30,448 nt of DNA. It comes from Porphyrobacter sp. UBA7686. Lineage in GTDB: Bacteria > Pseudomonadota > Alphaproteobacteria > Sphingomonadales > Sphingomonadaceae. The translations under genes were made by a program, and so were the position numbers. The stretch lies in contig DLGU01000127.1 of NCBI GenBank assembly GCA_002482865.1, positions 1 to 30,448 of the forward strand, read 5' to 3'. Positions 1 through 8,684 of the stretch are shown one piece after another. The notes below the pieces were generated by a model. That model worked only from the letters and a program-made list of their open reading frames with translations, was not told where the DNA came from and did not search any database. Positions within the stretch are counted from its first letter, which is position 1; each line of letters opens with the position of its first letter.

Positions 1-1152
1 ACCTATCTGCGCGAACGCATCAAGGAGGTGCTATCGGGTGCCGGTGCAACCGTAGTTGTGCGCATCTATGGCCCCGATCAGGCCGAACTCCGCGCCACTG
101 CCGATCGGCTTAGGGCCAAGGTTGCGGCAATCCCCGGCGTGACTGATCTCAAGGTCGAACAGCAAGTGCTTGTCCCGCAAATCCAGATCCGCCCGCGTTC
201 GGCCGATCTGGTCACCCTCGGCCTTACGCCGGGCGAAGTGCGCCGACAGGCGCAGACCTTGGTGGCGGGCGAGAAGCTGGGCGAAATCTATCGCGACCAG
301 AAGGCGTTCGATGTCGCCTTGTGGGGCGAGCCTGCCATTCGCGGCGATCAGCACGCGCTGGCCGACCTGATGATTCAGACCCCCGTCGGCGCGCCGGTGC
401 GTTTGCGCGATGTGGCCGATGTGGTGATCGTGCCCGCTCCCAACGAGATCAAACGCGAGGGTGGCCAGCGCCGTCTCGACGTCACGCTCAATATCGCCAG
501 CGATGCCGATCTTGGCGCTGTCGCACGCTCTGTCGAAACGGCCGTGCAGGAGGTGCCATTTGCGACCGGCTACCATCCCGAGATCTTGGGCGAATATGCT
601 GCACTCACCGAATCGCGTGAACGGCTGTGGACGGTAGGCCTCGCCTGTCTGGTCGGTATCCTCCTGCTCGTCTGGCTCGAATTCCGGTCGGCGCGGATCA
701 CCGCACTGGTCGGGCTCAGCCTGCCCTTTGCTTTGGTCGGCGGGGTCATCGGGGTTGCGCTGACGGGCGGGGTGCTGTCGCTGGGATCGCTGGTCGGGTT
801 TGTGACTGTGATCGGCATTTCGGCGCGCAACGGTATCATGCTGCTTTCGCACTACGATTACCTGCGCCGGTTCGAGAGCGAGGAGTTCGGCCCGGCATTG
901 ATCCTTCGCGGCGCGCAGGAACGTCTGGTGCCAATCCTGATGACCGCGCTGTGCGCCGGCCTTGCGCTGGTGCCACTGGTGATTGCGGGCGACAAGCCGG
1001 GACACGAGATCGAGCATCCGATGGCCATTGTCATTCTGGGCGGGCTGATATCCTCGACCATACTCAACCTGTTCCTGATGCCCGCGCTCTATGCCCGTTT
1101 TGGCAAGGACCGTCCCGCGCCCGAGCCTGAATTGGTGGAGGCAGCGGCATGA
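1..1152 (+). CDS. RND heavy-metal efflux pump (CusA/CzcA-like), C-terminal part
   Basis: This is the inner-membrane proton-driven pump of a tripartite RND exporter, probably of the heavy-metal (HME) class, which moves metal ions from periplasm or cytoplasm to the outside. The reading frame is open from base 1, so the gene starts outside the window; about 383 residues of the usual roughly 1,040 are present. What remains starts in the second periplasmic porter region (conserved RIYGPD and KVEQQ stretches) and continues through a membrane block from about residue 208 (VGLACLVGILLLVWLEFRSA) to the C-terminus, including ISARNGIMLLSHY and an ERLVPILMTALCAGLALVPL segment that resemble CusA/CzcA. The stop overlaps the next start (ATGA), so pump and outer-membrane partner are translationally coupled. 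The downstream two-component pair fits metal-responsive control. The exact metal cannot be read; an HAE1-type drug pump is less likely. Confidence 0.88.
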   Translation, partial: TYLRERIKEVLSGAGATVVVRIYGPDQAELRATADRLRAKVAAIPGVTDLKVEQQVLVPQIQIRPRSADLVTLGLTPGEVRRQAQTLVAGEKLGEIYRDQKAFDVALWGEPAIRGDQHALADLMIQTPVGAPVRLRDVADVVIVPAPNEIKREGGQRRLDVTLNIASDADLGAVARSVETAVQEVPFATGYHPEILGEYAALTESRERLWTVGLACLVGILLLVWLEFRSARITALVGLSLPFALVGGVIGVALTGGVLSLGSLVGFVTVIGISARNGIMLLSHYDYLRRFESEEFGPALILRGAQERLVPILMTALCAGLALVPLVIAGDKPGHEIEHPMAIVILGGLISSTILNLFLMPALYARFGKDRPAPEPELVEAAA

Positions 1153-2528
1153 AGCGGCTTGTCCCGTTAGTGACGCTGATGACAGCCGCCTGTGCAACAT
1201 CGCCCTTGCCGCCTGCGCCAGCGATCAACCGTAATCTCGCCGCCGCGCCGTTTGCCAGCCTGCCGGTTGCTGCAATCGCGCCAGTGCCTGACGACTGGTG
1301 GCGGCTCTATGAAGATCCGGTTCTGGATCAGCTTGTCGAAGCCAGCCTCGCCGCCAATGCCGACCTGAGGGTTGCCTATGCCAATCTCGACGGCGCACGC
1401 GCGGCGCTACGACTGTCCGAAGCGGCCCGTTTGCCTCAGACGACCATCGAGAGCGGTCTCGGCATCGACAGCCCAGCCAATCAGCCCAGCGCCTCGGGTA
1501 ATGTGCCCACCACCGATTATGATCTTGCTGCCACCGCCAGCTGGGACGCCGATTTGTTCGGTAGGCTGCGTTCTGCGGCGCTTGCGGCTCGCGCTGATGC
1601 CGACGCGCAGGCAGCTGCGATGGATGGCGTGCGGGTCGCTGTGGTGGCTGATACGGTCCAGGCCTATGTCGATCTGTGCGGGGCCACCGGCGGCATTGCG
1701 ATAGTGAGCGAGCAAGTCAGGCTGCTGGAACGCGCATTGCGGATCATCAACAGCCAGCTTGCGGCGGGCGAGGTCTCTCCGCTCGAGGTGGCGCAGGCTG
1801 CAAACCTTGTCGCGACCACGCGGGCGGAGATTGCTCCACTGGAAGCGGCACAGGCAAATGCACGGTATAGGCTTGCCACGCTGGCCGGACGCCCGCCAGC
1901 AGATGCCCGGACCAATCCCGTAACCTGCGCAGCGCCGCCGCGCTTGCCCGATGCCGTGCCCGTTGGCGATGGAACGGCGCTGCTGCTTCGCCGCCCCGAC
2001 GTTCGTGAGGCCGAACGCCGCCTTGTTGCAGCCACCGCACGGATCGGGGTGGCGCGCGCAGACCTTTACCCGCGCGTCAATCTTGGCGGCGCGATCGGGC
2101 TGTTGAGCGGCGGGCTGGTTGCAACCGCTTCCCCGCTGGTCAGCTGGTCATTCCCCAATCAGGCTCCGGTGCGCGCCAAAATCGCTCAGGCTGAAGCGAC
2201 CGAACGCGCAGCTTTCGCGGCATGGGATGTCGCCGTGCTCCGCGCCTTGCGCGACGTCGAAACCGCTCTGGCGGCCTATGATGCCGAAGTGCGCCGCAAC
2301 CGCGTGCTGATCGAGGCACGCGATCAGGGACAGGCCTATGCTCGCCGCGCGAAGGCAAGGGTGCGGCTTGGCGATGCTGCCCCATTGCTGCGGATCGATG
2401 CTGACCGCACGTTGGCGCAGGCACAGCTGGCGCTGGCGCAATCCGATCTCGCGGTTGCACAGGCACAGGTGGCTTTGTTCCGGGCGCTGGGTGGTGGCTG
2501 GCGCACGAATAAGCAGCCGCTAGAATAG
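1149..2528 (+). CDS. NodT-family outer-membrane efflux lipoprotein (TolC-like)
   Basis: This 459-residue protein is the outer-membrane channel of the RND exporter encoded just upstream. It begins with a short lipoprotein-type signal (MKRLVPLVTLMTAAC), with Cys15 as the probable lipidated residue; the lipobox is weak because Thr rather than Leu stands at -3. After a proline-rich linker come two repeats of the OEP family, rich in Ala and in long helices (for example LDQLVEASLAANADLRVAYANLDGARAAL around residues 58-87 and the matching helix region after residue 330). Length and arrangement match NodT/OprM-type channels. Its ATG overlaps the pump stop codon by 4 bases, and the response regulator starts 4 bases after its stop, so pump, channel, regulator and kinase probably form one transcript. 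The family call is firm; the substrate follows only from the pump. Confidence 0.9.
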   Translation: MKRLVPLVTLMTAACATSPLPPAPAINRNLAAAPFASLPVAAIAPVPDDWWRLYEDPVLDQLVEASLAANADLRVAYANLDGARAALRLSEAARLPQTTIESGLGIDSPANQPSASGNVPTTDYDLAATASWDADLFGRLRSAALAARADADAQAAAMDGVRVAVVADTVQAYVDLCGATGGIAIVSEQVRLLERALRIINSQLAAGEVSPLEVAQAANLVATTRAEIAPLEAAQANARYRLATLAGRPPADARTNPVTCAAPPRLPDAVPVGDGTALLLRRPDVREAERRLVAATARIGVARADLYPRVNLGGAIGLLSGGLVATASPLVSWSFPNQAPVRAKIAQAEATERAAFAAWDVAVLRALRDVETALAAYDAEVRRNRVLIEARDQGQAYARRAKARVRLGDAAPLLRIDADRTLAQAQLALAQSDLAVAQAQVALFRALGGGWRTNKQPLE

Positions 2529-2532
2529 CAGC

Positions 2533-3210
2533 ATGAGAATCCTGATCATCGAGGACGATGCCGACACCAGCCAGTTCATTGCCCGCGGCCTTGCCGAGCT
2601 GGGCCACCAAGTGGTGACCAGCGGCGATGGCCGTGACGGGCTGTTTCAGGCGACTGATGGCGGCTTTGATGCGATGGTGGTCGATCGGATGCTGCCGGGC
2701 CTCGACGGGCTGGGATTGGTCAAGGCTCTGCGCGCCGCCGGCAATACGACGCCGGTGCTGATGCTCACGGCCGTCAGCGGCATTGCCGATCGGGTCGAAG
2801 GGCTGGAGGGCGGCGCCGATGATTACCTGGGCAAGCCCTTCGCCTTTACAGAGCTGGCCGCACGACTGCATGCGCTTGGCCGTCGGCCCTCTGCATCTCA
2901 GGAGCCCGCACGACTGATAGCAGGCGACATAGTGCTCGATCTGCATCGTAGGACGGTGGTGCGCGCAGGGCGCAAAGTGGTGCTTCAGCCCCGTGAATTC
3001 TCGCTTCTGGCCGAGCTGATGCGGTATCCCGGGCGCATCATGACCCGCACCATGCTGCTCGAACGGGTCTGGGATTTCGACTTCGACCCTAAGACCAATA
3101 TCGTCGAAACCCATCTCAGCAGGCTGCGATCAAAGCTGAATGCCGGCTTTGACAGCGACCCGATCGAAACCGTTCGCGGCGCCGGCTATCTCATCCGGGA
3201 CAGCGGATGA
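2533..3210 (+). CDS. OmpR/PhoB-family response regulator
   Basis: A 225-residue two-domain DNA-binding response regulator. The receiver domain (about 1-115) has the acidic pair Asp8/Asp9, the phospho-acceptor Asp51 (MVVDRMLPGLDG), the conserved Thr79 (LMLTA) and Lys101 (YLGKPF). The winged-helix effector domain (about 128-223) shows the usual LQPREFSLLAELMRYPGR and the recognition region NIVETHLSRLRSKL, ending in ETVRGAGYLI. All functional residues are present. The start is 4 bases after the efflux lipoprotein stop, and no strong Shine-Dalgarno is visible, so coupling is likely. The gene overlaps the kinase start by 4 bases. By family and place it resembles CzcR/CopR-type regulators of metal-efflux operons; that specific role is inferred from the neighbours. 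Confidence 0.93.
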   Translation: MRILIIEDDADTSQFIARGLAELGHQVVTSGDGRDGLFQATDGGFDAMVVDRMLPGLDGLGLVKALRAAGNTTPVLMLTAVSGIADRVEGLEGGADDYLGKPFAFTELAARLHALGRRPSASQEPARLIAGDIVLDLHRRTVVRAGRKVVLQPREFSLLAELMRYPGRIMTRTMLLERVWDFDFDPKTNIVETHLSRLRSKLNAGFDSDPIETVRGAGYLIRDSG

Positions 3211-4535
3211 AACGCTGGTGGCGCGGAACCTTCGGGCTGGTTGCGGCGGTGGCGTTCGGCTTTGCGCTGGCGACGCTCGCGATCGGGGTGGTCGCCTTTG
3301 AAACCACGCATGAAGCGCTCGAACTGCAACTTGATCACCGCATCGCCATCGAAACGCAGGCGCTAATTGACGAAGGACAAGACGGGCCTGATGGGATAGC
3401 AGCCGCCATTCGGCGGCGCGAGGCAGCGAGCAGCACCGCAAGCCTCGGCTACCTGTTGGTCAATGCCGCGGGCAGGCCGCTTGCGGGCACTCTCGATACG
3501 ATTGTTCCAACCAAACCCGGCTATGTCGAACTCCTGCCTTACCGCGCAGATGGTCAGGATCGTATCGCACAGTCGCTGACGACCGCATTGCCAGAAGGGC
3601 ACCGGCTGCTGGTTGCCGCAGATCGGGCTGCCATCGACGAGATGGATAATAGCTTCATCAAACTGTTCCTTGGTGCGTTCGGGACGATGCTGTTGCTCGG
3701 CATTACGGCGGCGTGGGTGGTCGGTATCGTTACGCGGCGGCGCCTCGCCCGGATCGATCACACTGCTTCGGCAATCATCGCAGGTGATCTATCCCGGCGC
3801 GTGCCGCTGTCGGGAAGCGGCGACGAGTTTGACGGTGTGGCCGAGACCCTCAACCTGATGCTCGACCGTATCGGCGGGCTGATGGAGAACCTGCGCCAGG
3901 TCTCAAGCGATGTCGCCCACGATCTGCGCACGCCGCTCACGCGGCTGCAAAACCGGCTCGACGAGGCCTTGCGCGAGCGCGACCCCGAGCTGCAACGCCA
4001 AGCGATCGAGGCCGCTGCCACAGAAGCTGGCGAGTTGCTGGAAGTCTTCTCTGCCCTGCTTCGGATTGCGGAAGTCGAAGGCATGGCCGCCCGCGCGCAC
4101 TTCCAGACGGTGGATCTCAGCGCGGTGGTGGCCGATGTGGCGGAGGCGTTCCGACCCTCAATGGAGAGCAGCGGCCACCAGCTTGTGATCAGTATTGCCT
4201 CCGACGTGACACTGCCGGGAGACCGCCGGCTGCTGCAACAAATGCTCACCAATCTCCTTGACAACGCCGTTCAGCATACGCCCCAAGGAACCACTGTGCG
4301 AATTGTCCTCGACCGGGCTGATGACAGCATACGACTGATTATAGCCGACGACGGTCCTGGCGTGGAGGAGGACGAAGCCCAAGAGCTGTTTAATCGGTTC
4401 GCGCGTGTCGACCGCAGCCGATCAACGCCGGGGCATGGGCTCGGGCTGGCGATGGTGGCGGCCATCGTTACGGCGCATTCCGGCAAGGCCGCCATCGCCG
4501 CTCGCCCGGGGTTTGGTGTCCACATATCGGTTTAG
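3207..4535 (+). CDS. Membrane sensor histidine kinase, cognate of the upstream regulator
   Basis: A 442-residue inner-membrane kinase that should phosphorylate the response regulator encoded just before it. Domains in order: a transmembrane helix at about 9-31; a periplasmic sensing loop of about 120 residues; a second transmembrane helix at about 152-175; HAMP (about 176-228); the dimerisation/phospho-acceptor domain with His238 (SSDVAHDLRTPLTRL); and the ATPase domain with the N box (LTNLLDNAVQHT, about 347-358), G1 (DDGPGV, 381-386), the F box (LFNRFARVDRS) and G2 (GHGLGL, 409-414). The start codon overlaps the regulator stop (ATGA). The C-terminus stops shortly after the last strand (GFGVHISV), a little short but plausible. 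The periplasmic loop has no obvious metal-binding Cys/His cluster, so the ligand is not evident. Confidence 0.93.
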   Translation: MKRWWRGTFGLVAAVAFGFALATLAIGVVAFETTHEALELQLDHRIAIETQALIDEGQDGPDGIAAAIRRREAASSTASLGYLLVNAAGRPLAGTLDTIVPTKPGYVELLPYRADGQDRIAQSLTTALPEGHRLLVAADRAAIDEMDNSFIKLFLGAFGTMLLLGITAAWVVGIVTRRRLARIDHTASAIIAGDLSRRVPLSGSGDEFDGVAETLNLMLDRIGGLMENLRQVSSDVAHDLRTPLTRLQNRLDEALRERDPELQRQAIEAAATEAGELLEVFSALLRIAEVEGMAARAHFQTVDLSAVVADVAEAFRPSMESSGHQLVISIASDVTLPGDRRLLQQMLTNLLDNAVQHTPQGTTVRIVLDRADDSIRLIIADDGPGVEEDEAQELFNRFARVDRSRSTPGHGLGLAMVAAIVTAHSGKAAIAARPGFGVHISV

Positions 4536-4601
4536 CCAAGGCTGCGCGCAGCAGCGCGAAAGCGGGGCAGCCCGATCAGGCAGAGCTGCCGGGGGCACAC
4601 T

Positions 4602-5417
4602 CTAAGCGGGCGTTTGGCCAGAGGCATCAGCCTTTCCGACTGAACTCCGCTGCGGGATGAGAACAACCAGCAGGATGATAGCCGCGATGAGGACGGCCGA
4701 GGCGATCGGGCGGCTGAGCTCAAGACCGCCACTGGCAACCGGCTTGTCGAGAAAGTCGCCCACGGTCGCGCCAAGCGGGCGGGTCAGGATGAAGGCCGCC
4801 CAGAACAGCCCCACCCTGCTGATCGCGGTTTGCCAGTAAAGCAGGGCCAGAAGGGCAAGTGCTGCGCCAAACACGGCTGCGGCACCAAGATAGCCGAGCG
4901 GACCATCGGCTAGCCAATCGCCCAGCGCCGTGCCCAAGGTCTGCGACAAGGTGATCGTCACCCAATAGAATAATTCAGCGCGCGGCGCGTGAATGTCGGC
5001 AACATTGATCGAACCCACCGACCGATACCAAATCCACAGGCTCGCCAGCACCATGCCGAAGAGCAGCAAGGAACCGCCCGGAAAGCCGATGCCGATCGAT
5101 CGGGTCGCAAAATCGGCCATTGTGGTTCCCGCTGTCGTGGACGCAATGATCGTCGTCCAGTAGAGTAAGGGATGAAAGCGGCGCGCGCGGATCTGCGCCG
5201 TTACCAGCACCACGAGCAGGCTCAGAAAGATCGCGGTTCCGACAAGATAGCCGTTCAGGCTGCCTTGTCCGGCCGTGGCGGTCGTTTCGCCCAACCAACT
5301 CATGCTCACGGTGTCGCCGGCCGTTTCGCCGAAAGTCGTTGCTAGTATCTTGATCATCCAGAAGCCGAGCGTGATAGCCGGAACCTTGCTTAGGACAGCA
5401 GACTGAGACGTATCCAT
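4602..5417 (-). CDS. COG4705-like integral membrane protein with fourfold repeat
   Basis: A hydrophobic protein of 271 residues with about eight predicted transmembrane helices, resembling the uncharacterised COG4705 membrane-protein family. The notable feature is a repeated signature of the form T-x-x-G-x-T/A-x-G/A-D that occurs four times: around residues 27-35 (TTFGETAGD), 93-102 (STTAGTTMAD), 158-167 (SQTLGTALGD) and 212-221 (TRPLGATVGD). Each follows an aromatic-rich helix, so the protein looks like four copies of a two-helix unit. I chose the ATG at 5417; a TTG two codons upstream is possible and neither has a strong Shine-Dalgarno. The gene converges with the kinase gene. No reaction is established for the family; the regular Asp/Thr pattern inside helices suggests a transport or channel role, which is inference. 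Confidence 0.75.
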   Translation of the reverse strand: MDTSQSAVLSKVPAITLGFWMIKILATTFGETAGDTVSMSWLGETTATAGQGSLNGYLVGTAIFLSLLVVLVTAQIRARRFHPLLYWTTIIASTTAGTTMADFATRSIGIGFPGGSLLLFGMVLASLWIWYRSVGSINVADIHAPRAELFYWVTITLSQTLGTALGDWLADGPLGYLGAAAVFGAALALLALLYWQTAISRVGLFWAAFILTRPLGATVGDFLDKPVASGGLELSRPIASAVLIAAIILLVVLIPQRSSVGKADASGQTPA

Positions 5418-5781
5418 GGTCAATCTCGCATTGGCAAAGATCGAGTCTACCGGCCTTGCGCAGTGAACCGGCTGTGAATGTCAGCCCCCCACCCAACAGC
5501 GGTCACCCGCTGCGAACGCGTGCGGTCCTGAAACCGACCGAGCAGCCATCGCCTCGCTTGTGCCGCATGCAGACCTTCCGCAGACAACCCCGAAGCGGGC
5601 ATTCGAGCTTGCCTTATTCTATTCCTGCTTCGCACCCGATCTGGATTTGTCGCTTAAGAATTTTTTGGTGCGCAAGGCCTGACAAGTTTTCTATCAAAGC
5701 AAACTGCCGGTCTCTGAAATTGCTGGTCCATGTGTGGGACGGTGTTTACGGCTCAGTTGATGGTTCTTGGGTGGAGCAAAT
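5418..5781. other. Intergenic region, no supported gene
   Basis: This is the divergent spacer between the COG4705-like gene and the PAP2 gene, so promoters for both should lie here. Open frames in it are rich in Pro, Arg and Ser without family resemblance and are treated as chance. The 3' half is noticeably richer in A and T than the flanking efflux genes. A Shine-Dalgarno-like GTGGAG at 5771-5776 serves the PAP2 gene. I see no RNA gene or repeat. Confidence 0.5.
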
Positions 5782-6510
5782 ATGGCTAACTTCATTGGCA
5801 GGTTAGTAAAGTCGCACCGGCGCGACAGCCGCCTTTTGATCGCGTTTCTAATCTGCGCGGCGGCATTATTCGGACTGGCCAAGCTCGCCTCAGAGGTTTT
5901 TGAAGGCGACACTTTTGCAATCGATATGGCGATAATGCGTGCTGTCAGAACCGCCGGAGATGCTTCAGAGTTAGTTGGGCCCTCATGGATCAAGCTAGCA
6001 CTGATTGATTTGACCGCACTGGGTGGTGCGCCCGTTCTAACTCTCGTCACGGTTTTGGCCACGGGATCGTTAGTCGCGATGCGTAGGTATAGCACGGCGG
6101 GGTTTGTCGTGCTGTCAGTATCTTGCGGAGCTGTCTTAAGTTTTATCATCAAGGGTATTTTTGTTCGACCTCGGCCAGAGATCGTTCCGCATCTCGTTGA
6201 AACGACATCGACCAGTTTTCCCAGCGGTCACGCCATGAATTCCGCGATAGTATTTCTGACACTTGCGGTGTTACTCGCCCGAAGCGAGGCCAATCGCCAA
6301 ATCCAGTTTTACCTCATAGGGGCGGCGATCTTTTTGACGCTATTGGTTGGAACGACGCGCGTGTTCCTCGGCGTGCACTGGCCTAGCGATGTTCTTGCTG
6401 GCTGGGTAATCGGGGCTGCATGGGCGGCGTTATGTTCGCTCGCCGCCAAATGGCTCCAGGACCATCAGGCTATCGAGCAGCCCTCTTCGCTTCATTCACA
6501 CAAGTCCTGA
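5782..6510 (+). CDS. PAP2-family membrane phosphatase
   Basis: A 242-residue integral membrane phosphatase of the PAP2 (phosphatidic acid phosphatase type 2) superfamily, which removes phosphate from lipid phosphates such as phosphatidate or undecaprenyl diphosphate on the periplasmic face. The three catalytic motifs are present in order: Lys124 to Arg-Pro at about 130-131 (KGIFVRPRP); PSGH at 147-150 with the catalytic His150; and R193-x5-H199-x3-D203 (RVFLGVHWPSD) carrying the nucleophile His199. About five to six hydrophobic segments surround them. The ATG at 5782 is preferred over a TTG at 5767 because GTGGAG ends 5 bases before it. The gene is less GC-rich than its neighbours. The true substrate, and any link to the DUF1345 gene downstream, are unknown. 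Confidence 0.9.
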   Translation: MANFIGRLVKSHRRDSRLLIAFLICAAALFGLAKLASEVFEGDTFAIDMAIMRAVRTAGDASELVGPSWIKLALIDLTALGGAPVLTLVTVLATGSLVAMRRYSTAGFVVLSVSCGAVLSFIIKGIFVRPRPEIVPHLVETTSTSFPSGHAMNSAIVFLTLAVLLARSEANRQIQFYLIGAAIFLTLLVGTTRVFLGVHWPSDVLAGWVIGAAWAALCSLAAKWLQDHQAIEQPSSLHSHKS

Positions 6511-6727
6511 AGCCACCGACCTTCGGTCATAATCGGGGCCGGTGCGCGATCTCGAAAGCGGTATGGCAGCTTTTGGAGGAGGCAGACGTTCAATCTGGCG
6601 ACCGTGAACGACCGTGTCGGGTCGGCTAGTGGTCAGATGGAGAACGTCGTCTGACATGTCTAAAGAAACTGGCTACGCGATTGACCTAGCCATGTATAAA
6701 GAACGCTGATCGCGAGGGCGACGAAAA

Positions 6728-7357
6728 ATGCTCAACTTACGACATCGCCGCTATTCCGCGTTCCTGCTCATGCTGCTGCTGCTGGCGGCTGTTCTGAACT
6801 TGCGTCTTCCCTTCGCGGCCGCCTTCTCAGTCGCATTCGACTTTTCAGCCCTCGCGTATATTTTCAGCAGTATTCCGCACTGGTCTGAAGGCGCACCTCA
6901 AACAATCCGGGAACAAGCTGCCCGCGATGTAGGGGGGCGCAGCGCCATAATCCTGCTGACATTGATCATCATGGGCGCGATTCTAATTGCAGTAGGTATT
7001 CTCGTTAGCAATCAGGAGCAGAACGGCCGATGGAGTCGAGAAATCTCGCTAGCAACGCTCGTTCTCGCGTGGATATTTGCGAACCTCGTGATGGCGTATC
7101 ACTACGCCCACCGTTTTTATGATCAGGAAAGCGGAGGAGCCGACCACGGCGGGCTGTCCTTCCCGGGGAACACTAAACCTTGTTTTGCTGACTTCGTGAA
7201 CTTCGCTTTCGTGCTGGGAATGACATGCCAGACTGCGGATATCGGGATCACCCGCGCGCCGCTAAGACGCATAACGACACTACACGGGGTGGCGGCGTTC
7301 TTTTTCAACCTTGGTGTTCTGGCCTTTGCAATCAACCTCACCGCAACAACGCTTTGA
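6728..7357 (+). CDS. DUF1345 family membrane protein
   Basis: A 209-residue membrane protein matching the DUF1345 family pattern: five hydrophobic segments (about 10-30, 32-47, 72-92, 107-125 and 185-206) and the family's conserved core with MAYHYAHRFYDQE near residue 122, GGLSFPG near 139, FADFVNFAFVLGMTCQTADIG at about 151-171 and a final HGVAAFFFNLGVLAFAINL helix. The function of the family is not established. It lies 217 bases after the PAP2 gene on the same strand and converges on the NRAMP-like gene with only 7 bases between the stops. Like the PAP2 gene it is poorer in GC than the surrounding DNA. The start follows GAGGGCGACG, a modest ribosome-binding site. Confidence 0.85.
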   Translation: MLNLRHRRYSAFLLMLLLLAAVLNLRLPFAAAFSVAFDFSALAYIFSSIPHWSEGAPQTIREQAARDVGGRSAIILLTLIIMGAILIAVGILVSNQEQNGRWSREISLATLVLAWIFANLVMAYHYAHRFYDQESGGADHGGLSFPGNTKPCFADFVNFAFVLGMTCQTADIGITRAPLRRITTLHGVAAFFFNLGVLAFAINLTATTL

Positions 7358-7364
7358 CGTTTTC

Positions 7365-8684
7365 TCAAGCAAGCCAGCCGCCGATCAGAAAGACGAAATA
7401 CAGTGCTGAAGCCAAAAGCATGGTCATCGTAGCAGCCCAGCCCATTATCTTCTGAGCACGGGAGATCGTTAGGCGGCCCATGGCTCGAGGGTTCGACGCG
7501 ATCAGCATCATGACGGCCATGAGGGGGCCTGCGAGGACCCCGTTCACGACCGCGGCCCAGTAAAGCGCTCGGGCCGGATCAACCCCAATCCCGGAAAGGG
7601 CGGCCCCCGCCATCGTTGTGACGGCGATCGTGCCATAGAAAAGTCGAGCCGCGAGGGGTTTTGCATCCAAGCTTCCAGCGATCCCGGCCATCTCAGACAC
7701 CGCGTAGGCAGCCGACCCAGCGAGTATCGGAACGGCCAGCATGCCCGTTCCGATTATGCCGAGCGCGAACATGCCGAAGGCAAACTCGCCGGCGATTGGG
7801 CGCAGCGCTTCAGCGGCTTGGGCGGATGTCTCGATGTCGCGAATGCCATTGGCGTGAAGTGTGGCTGCAGTCGCAAAGACAATTGCCAGCGAAATGACCG
7901 TGCTGAAAGCCATGCCGGTCAACGTGTCCATGCGAATACGCTGCAGCTCTGGTCCCGCGTCGGCAGGCGCGAGGCACAAAGGCTTGGCATGGTGGCGATG
8001 TTCTTCTTCGATCTCCTGCGCCGCCTGCCAGAAAAAAAGATAAGGGCTGATCGTGGTGCCAAGGATTGCCACAAGCGCCATCGCGTAGGCGGAATTGAAC
8101 TGGAGTTCCGGCACGATGAGCGAACGCAAAGCACGCGCCCAGGGCACATTCGCGACGGCCACGACGGCGATGTAAGTGAAAAGCGACAGCGTTCCCCACT
8201 TGAGGAAACTGGCATACCGCGGATAGCTGACCCAAATCTCCAGCATGATGCACACGATGCCGAACAGCATGGTGTAGAACATTGCATTCCCGCCAATAAG
8301 CAGGGCGAGAGATGCGCCCATTGCCGCCAAGTCAGCGCCCAGATTCACCACATTTGCGATGAGCAAAAGGCCCACCATCGTGAAGAGAACGGCGCGCGGA
8401 TAGTGACGCCGGAGATTTCGAGCGATGCCAGCGCCCGTGACCCGACCTATTTCGGCAGCGACCTGCTGAATAGAAACCATCAGGGGGAAGCTGAGGACGA
8501 ACGTCCAGCCAAGAGCGTAGCCAAACTGCGCGCCAACCTGGCTGTGGGTTCCTATCCCGCTTGGATCGTCATCCGCGGCGCCTGTTACCAACCCCGGCCC
8601 CAGAGCGCCGAAAAATCTACCGAGACGCCCTCTTGGCTGTGGACCGGATGAGGGATCTTGATCCATCATTGATGCGTCGCACAT
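7365..8684 (-). CDS. NRAMP-like divalent metal/cation transporter, divergent motifs
   Basis: A 439-residue inner-membrane protein with about eleven hydrophobic segments, similar in overall plan to NRAMP (Nramp/MntH, COG1914) transporters. In classical members helix 1 has DPGN and helix 6 has MPH. Here helix 1 reads GAADDDPSGIG (about 36-45) and helix 6 reads TTISPYLFFWQAAQE (about 210-224), so the helix-6 Met is replaced and the metal site is probably different. This is the pattern of a large poorly studied proteobacterial branch of the family, so manganese or iron transport should not be assumed. The first ATG is used; two more ATGs follow at codons 6 and 7 and the ribosome-binding site is weak. 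It converges with the DUF1345 gene. The cytoplasmic loop after helix 6 contains a His/Glu-rich stretch (EIEEEHRHH) that might bind cations. Confidence 0.85.
   Translation of the reverse strand: MCDASMMDQDPSSGPQPRGRLGRFFGALGPGLVTGAADDDPSGIGTHSQVGAQFGYALGWTFVLSFPLMVSIQQVAAEIGRVTGAGIARNLRRHYPRAVLFTMVGLLLIANVVNLGADLAAMGASLALLIGGNAMFYTMLFGIVCIMLEIWVSYPRYASFLKWGTLSLFTYIAVVAVANVPWARALRSLIVPELQFNSAYAMALVAILGTTISPYLFFWQAAQEIEEEHRHHAKPLCLAPADAGPELQRIRMDTLTGMAFSTVISLAIVFATAATLHANGIRDIETSAQAAEALRPIAGEFAFGMFALGIIGTGMLAVPILAGSAAYAVSEMAGIAGSLDAKPLAARLFYGTIAVTTMAGAALSGIGVDPARALYWAAVVNGVLAGPLMAVMMLIASNPRAMGRLTISRAQKIMGWAATMTMLLASALYFVFLIGGWLA

Noticed and set aside
31..1200. Long minus-strand open frame opposite the RND pump
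   Set aside because: It is antisense to clear RND codons, is His/Gln/Arg-rich and has no family resemblance; a GC-rich shadow frame.
2140..3114. 324-codon minus-strand frame opposite the efflux lipoprotein and response regulator
   Set aside because: It spans two firmly identified plus-strand genes and has low-complexity Pro/Arg/His composition.
4566..4590. GGCAGC/GCTGCC inverted repeat between the convergent kinase and COG4705-like genes
   Set aside because: A 13-base loop, only 6 pairs and no T run on either side; common by chance at this GC content.
7818..8651. 277-codon plus-strand frame opposite the NRAMP-like gene
   Set aside because: Antisense shadow; hydrophilic Arg/His/Glu-rich sequence with no recognisable domain, whereas the minus strand gives a coherent membrane protein.
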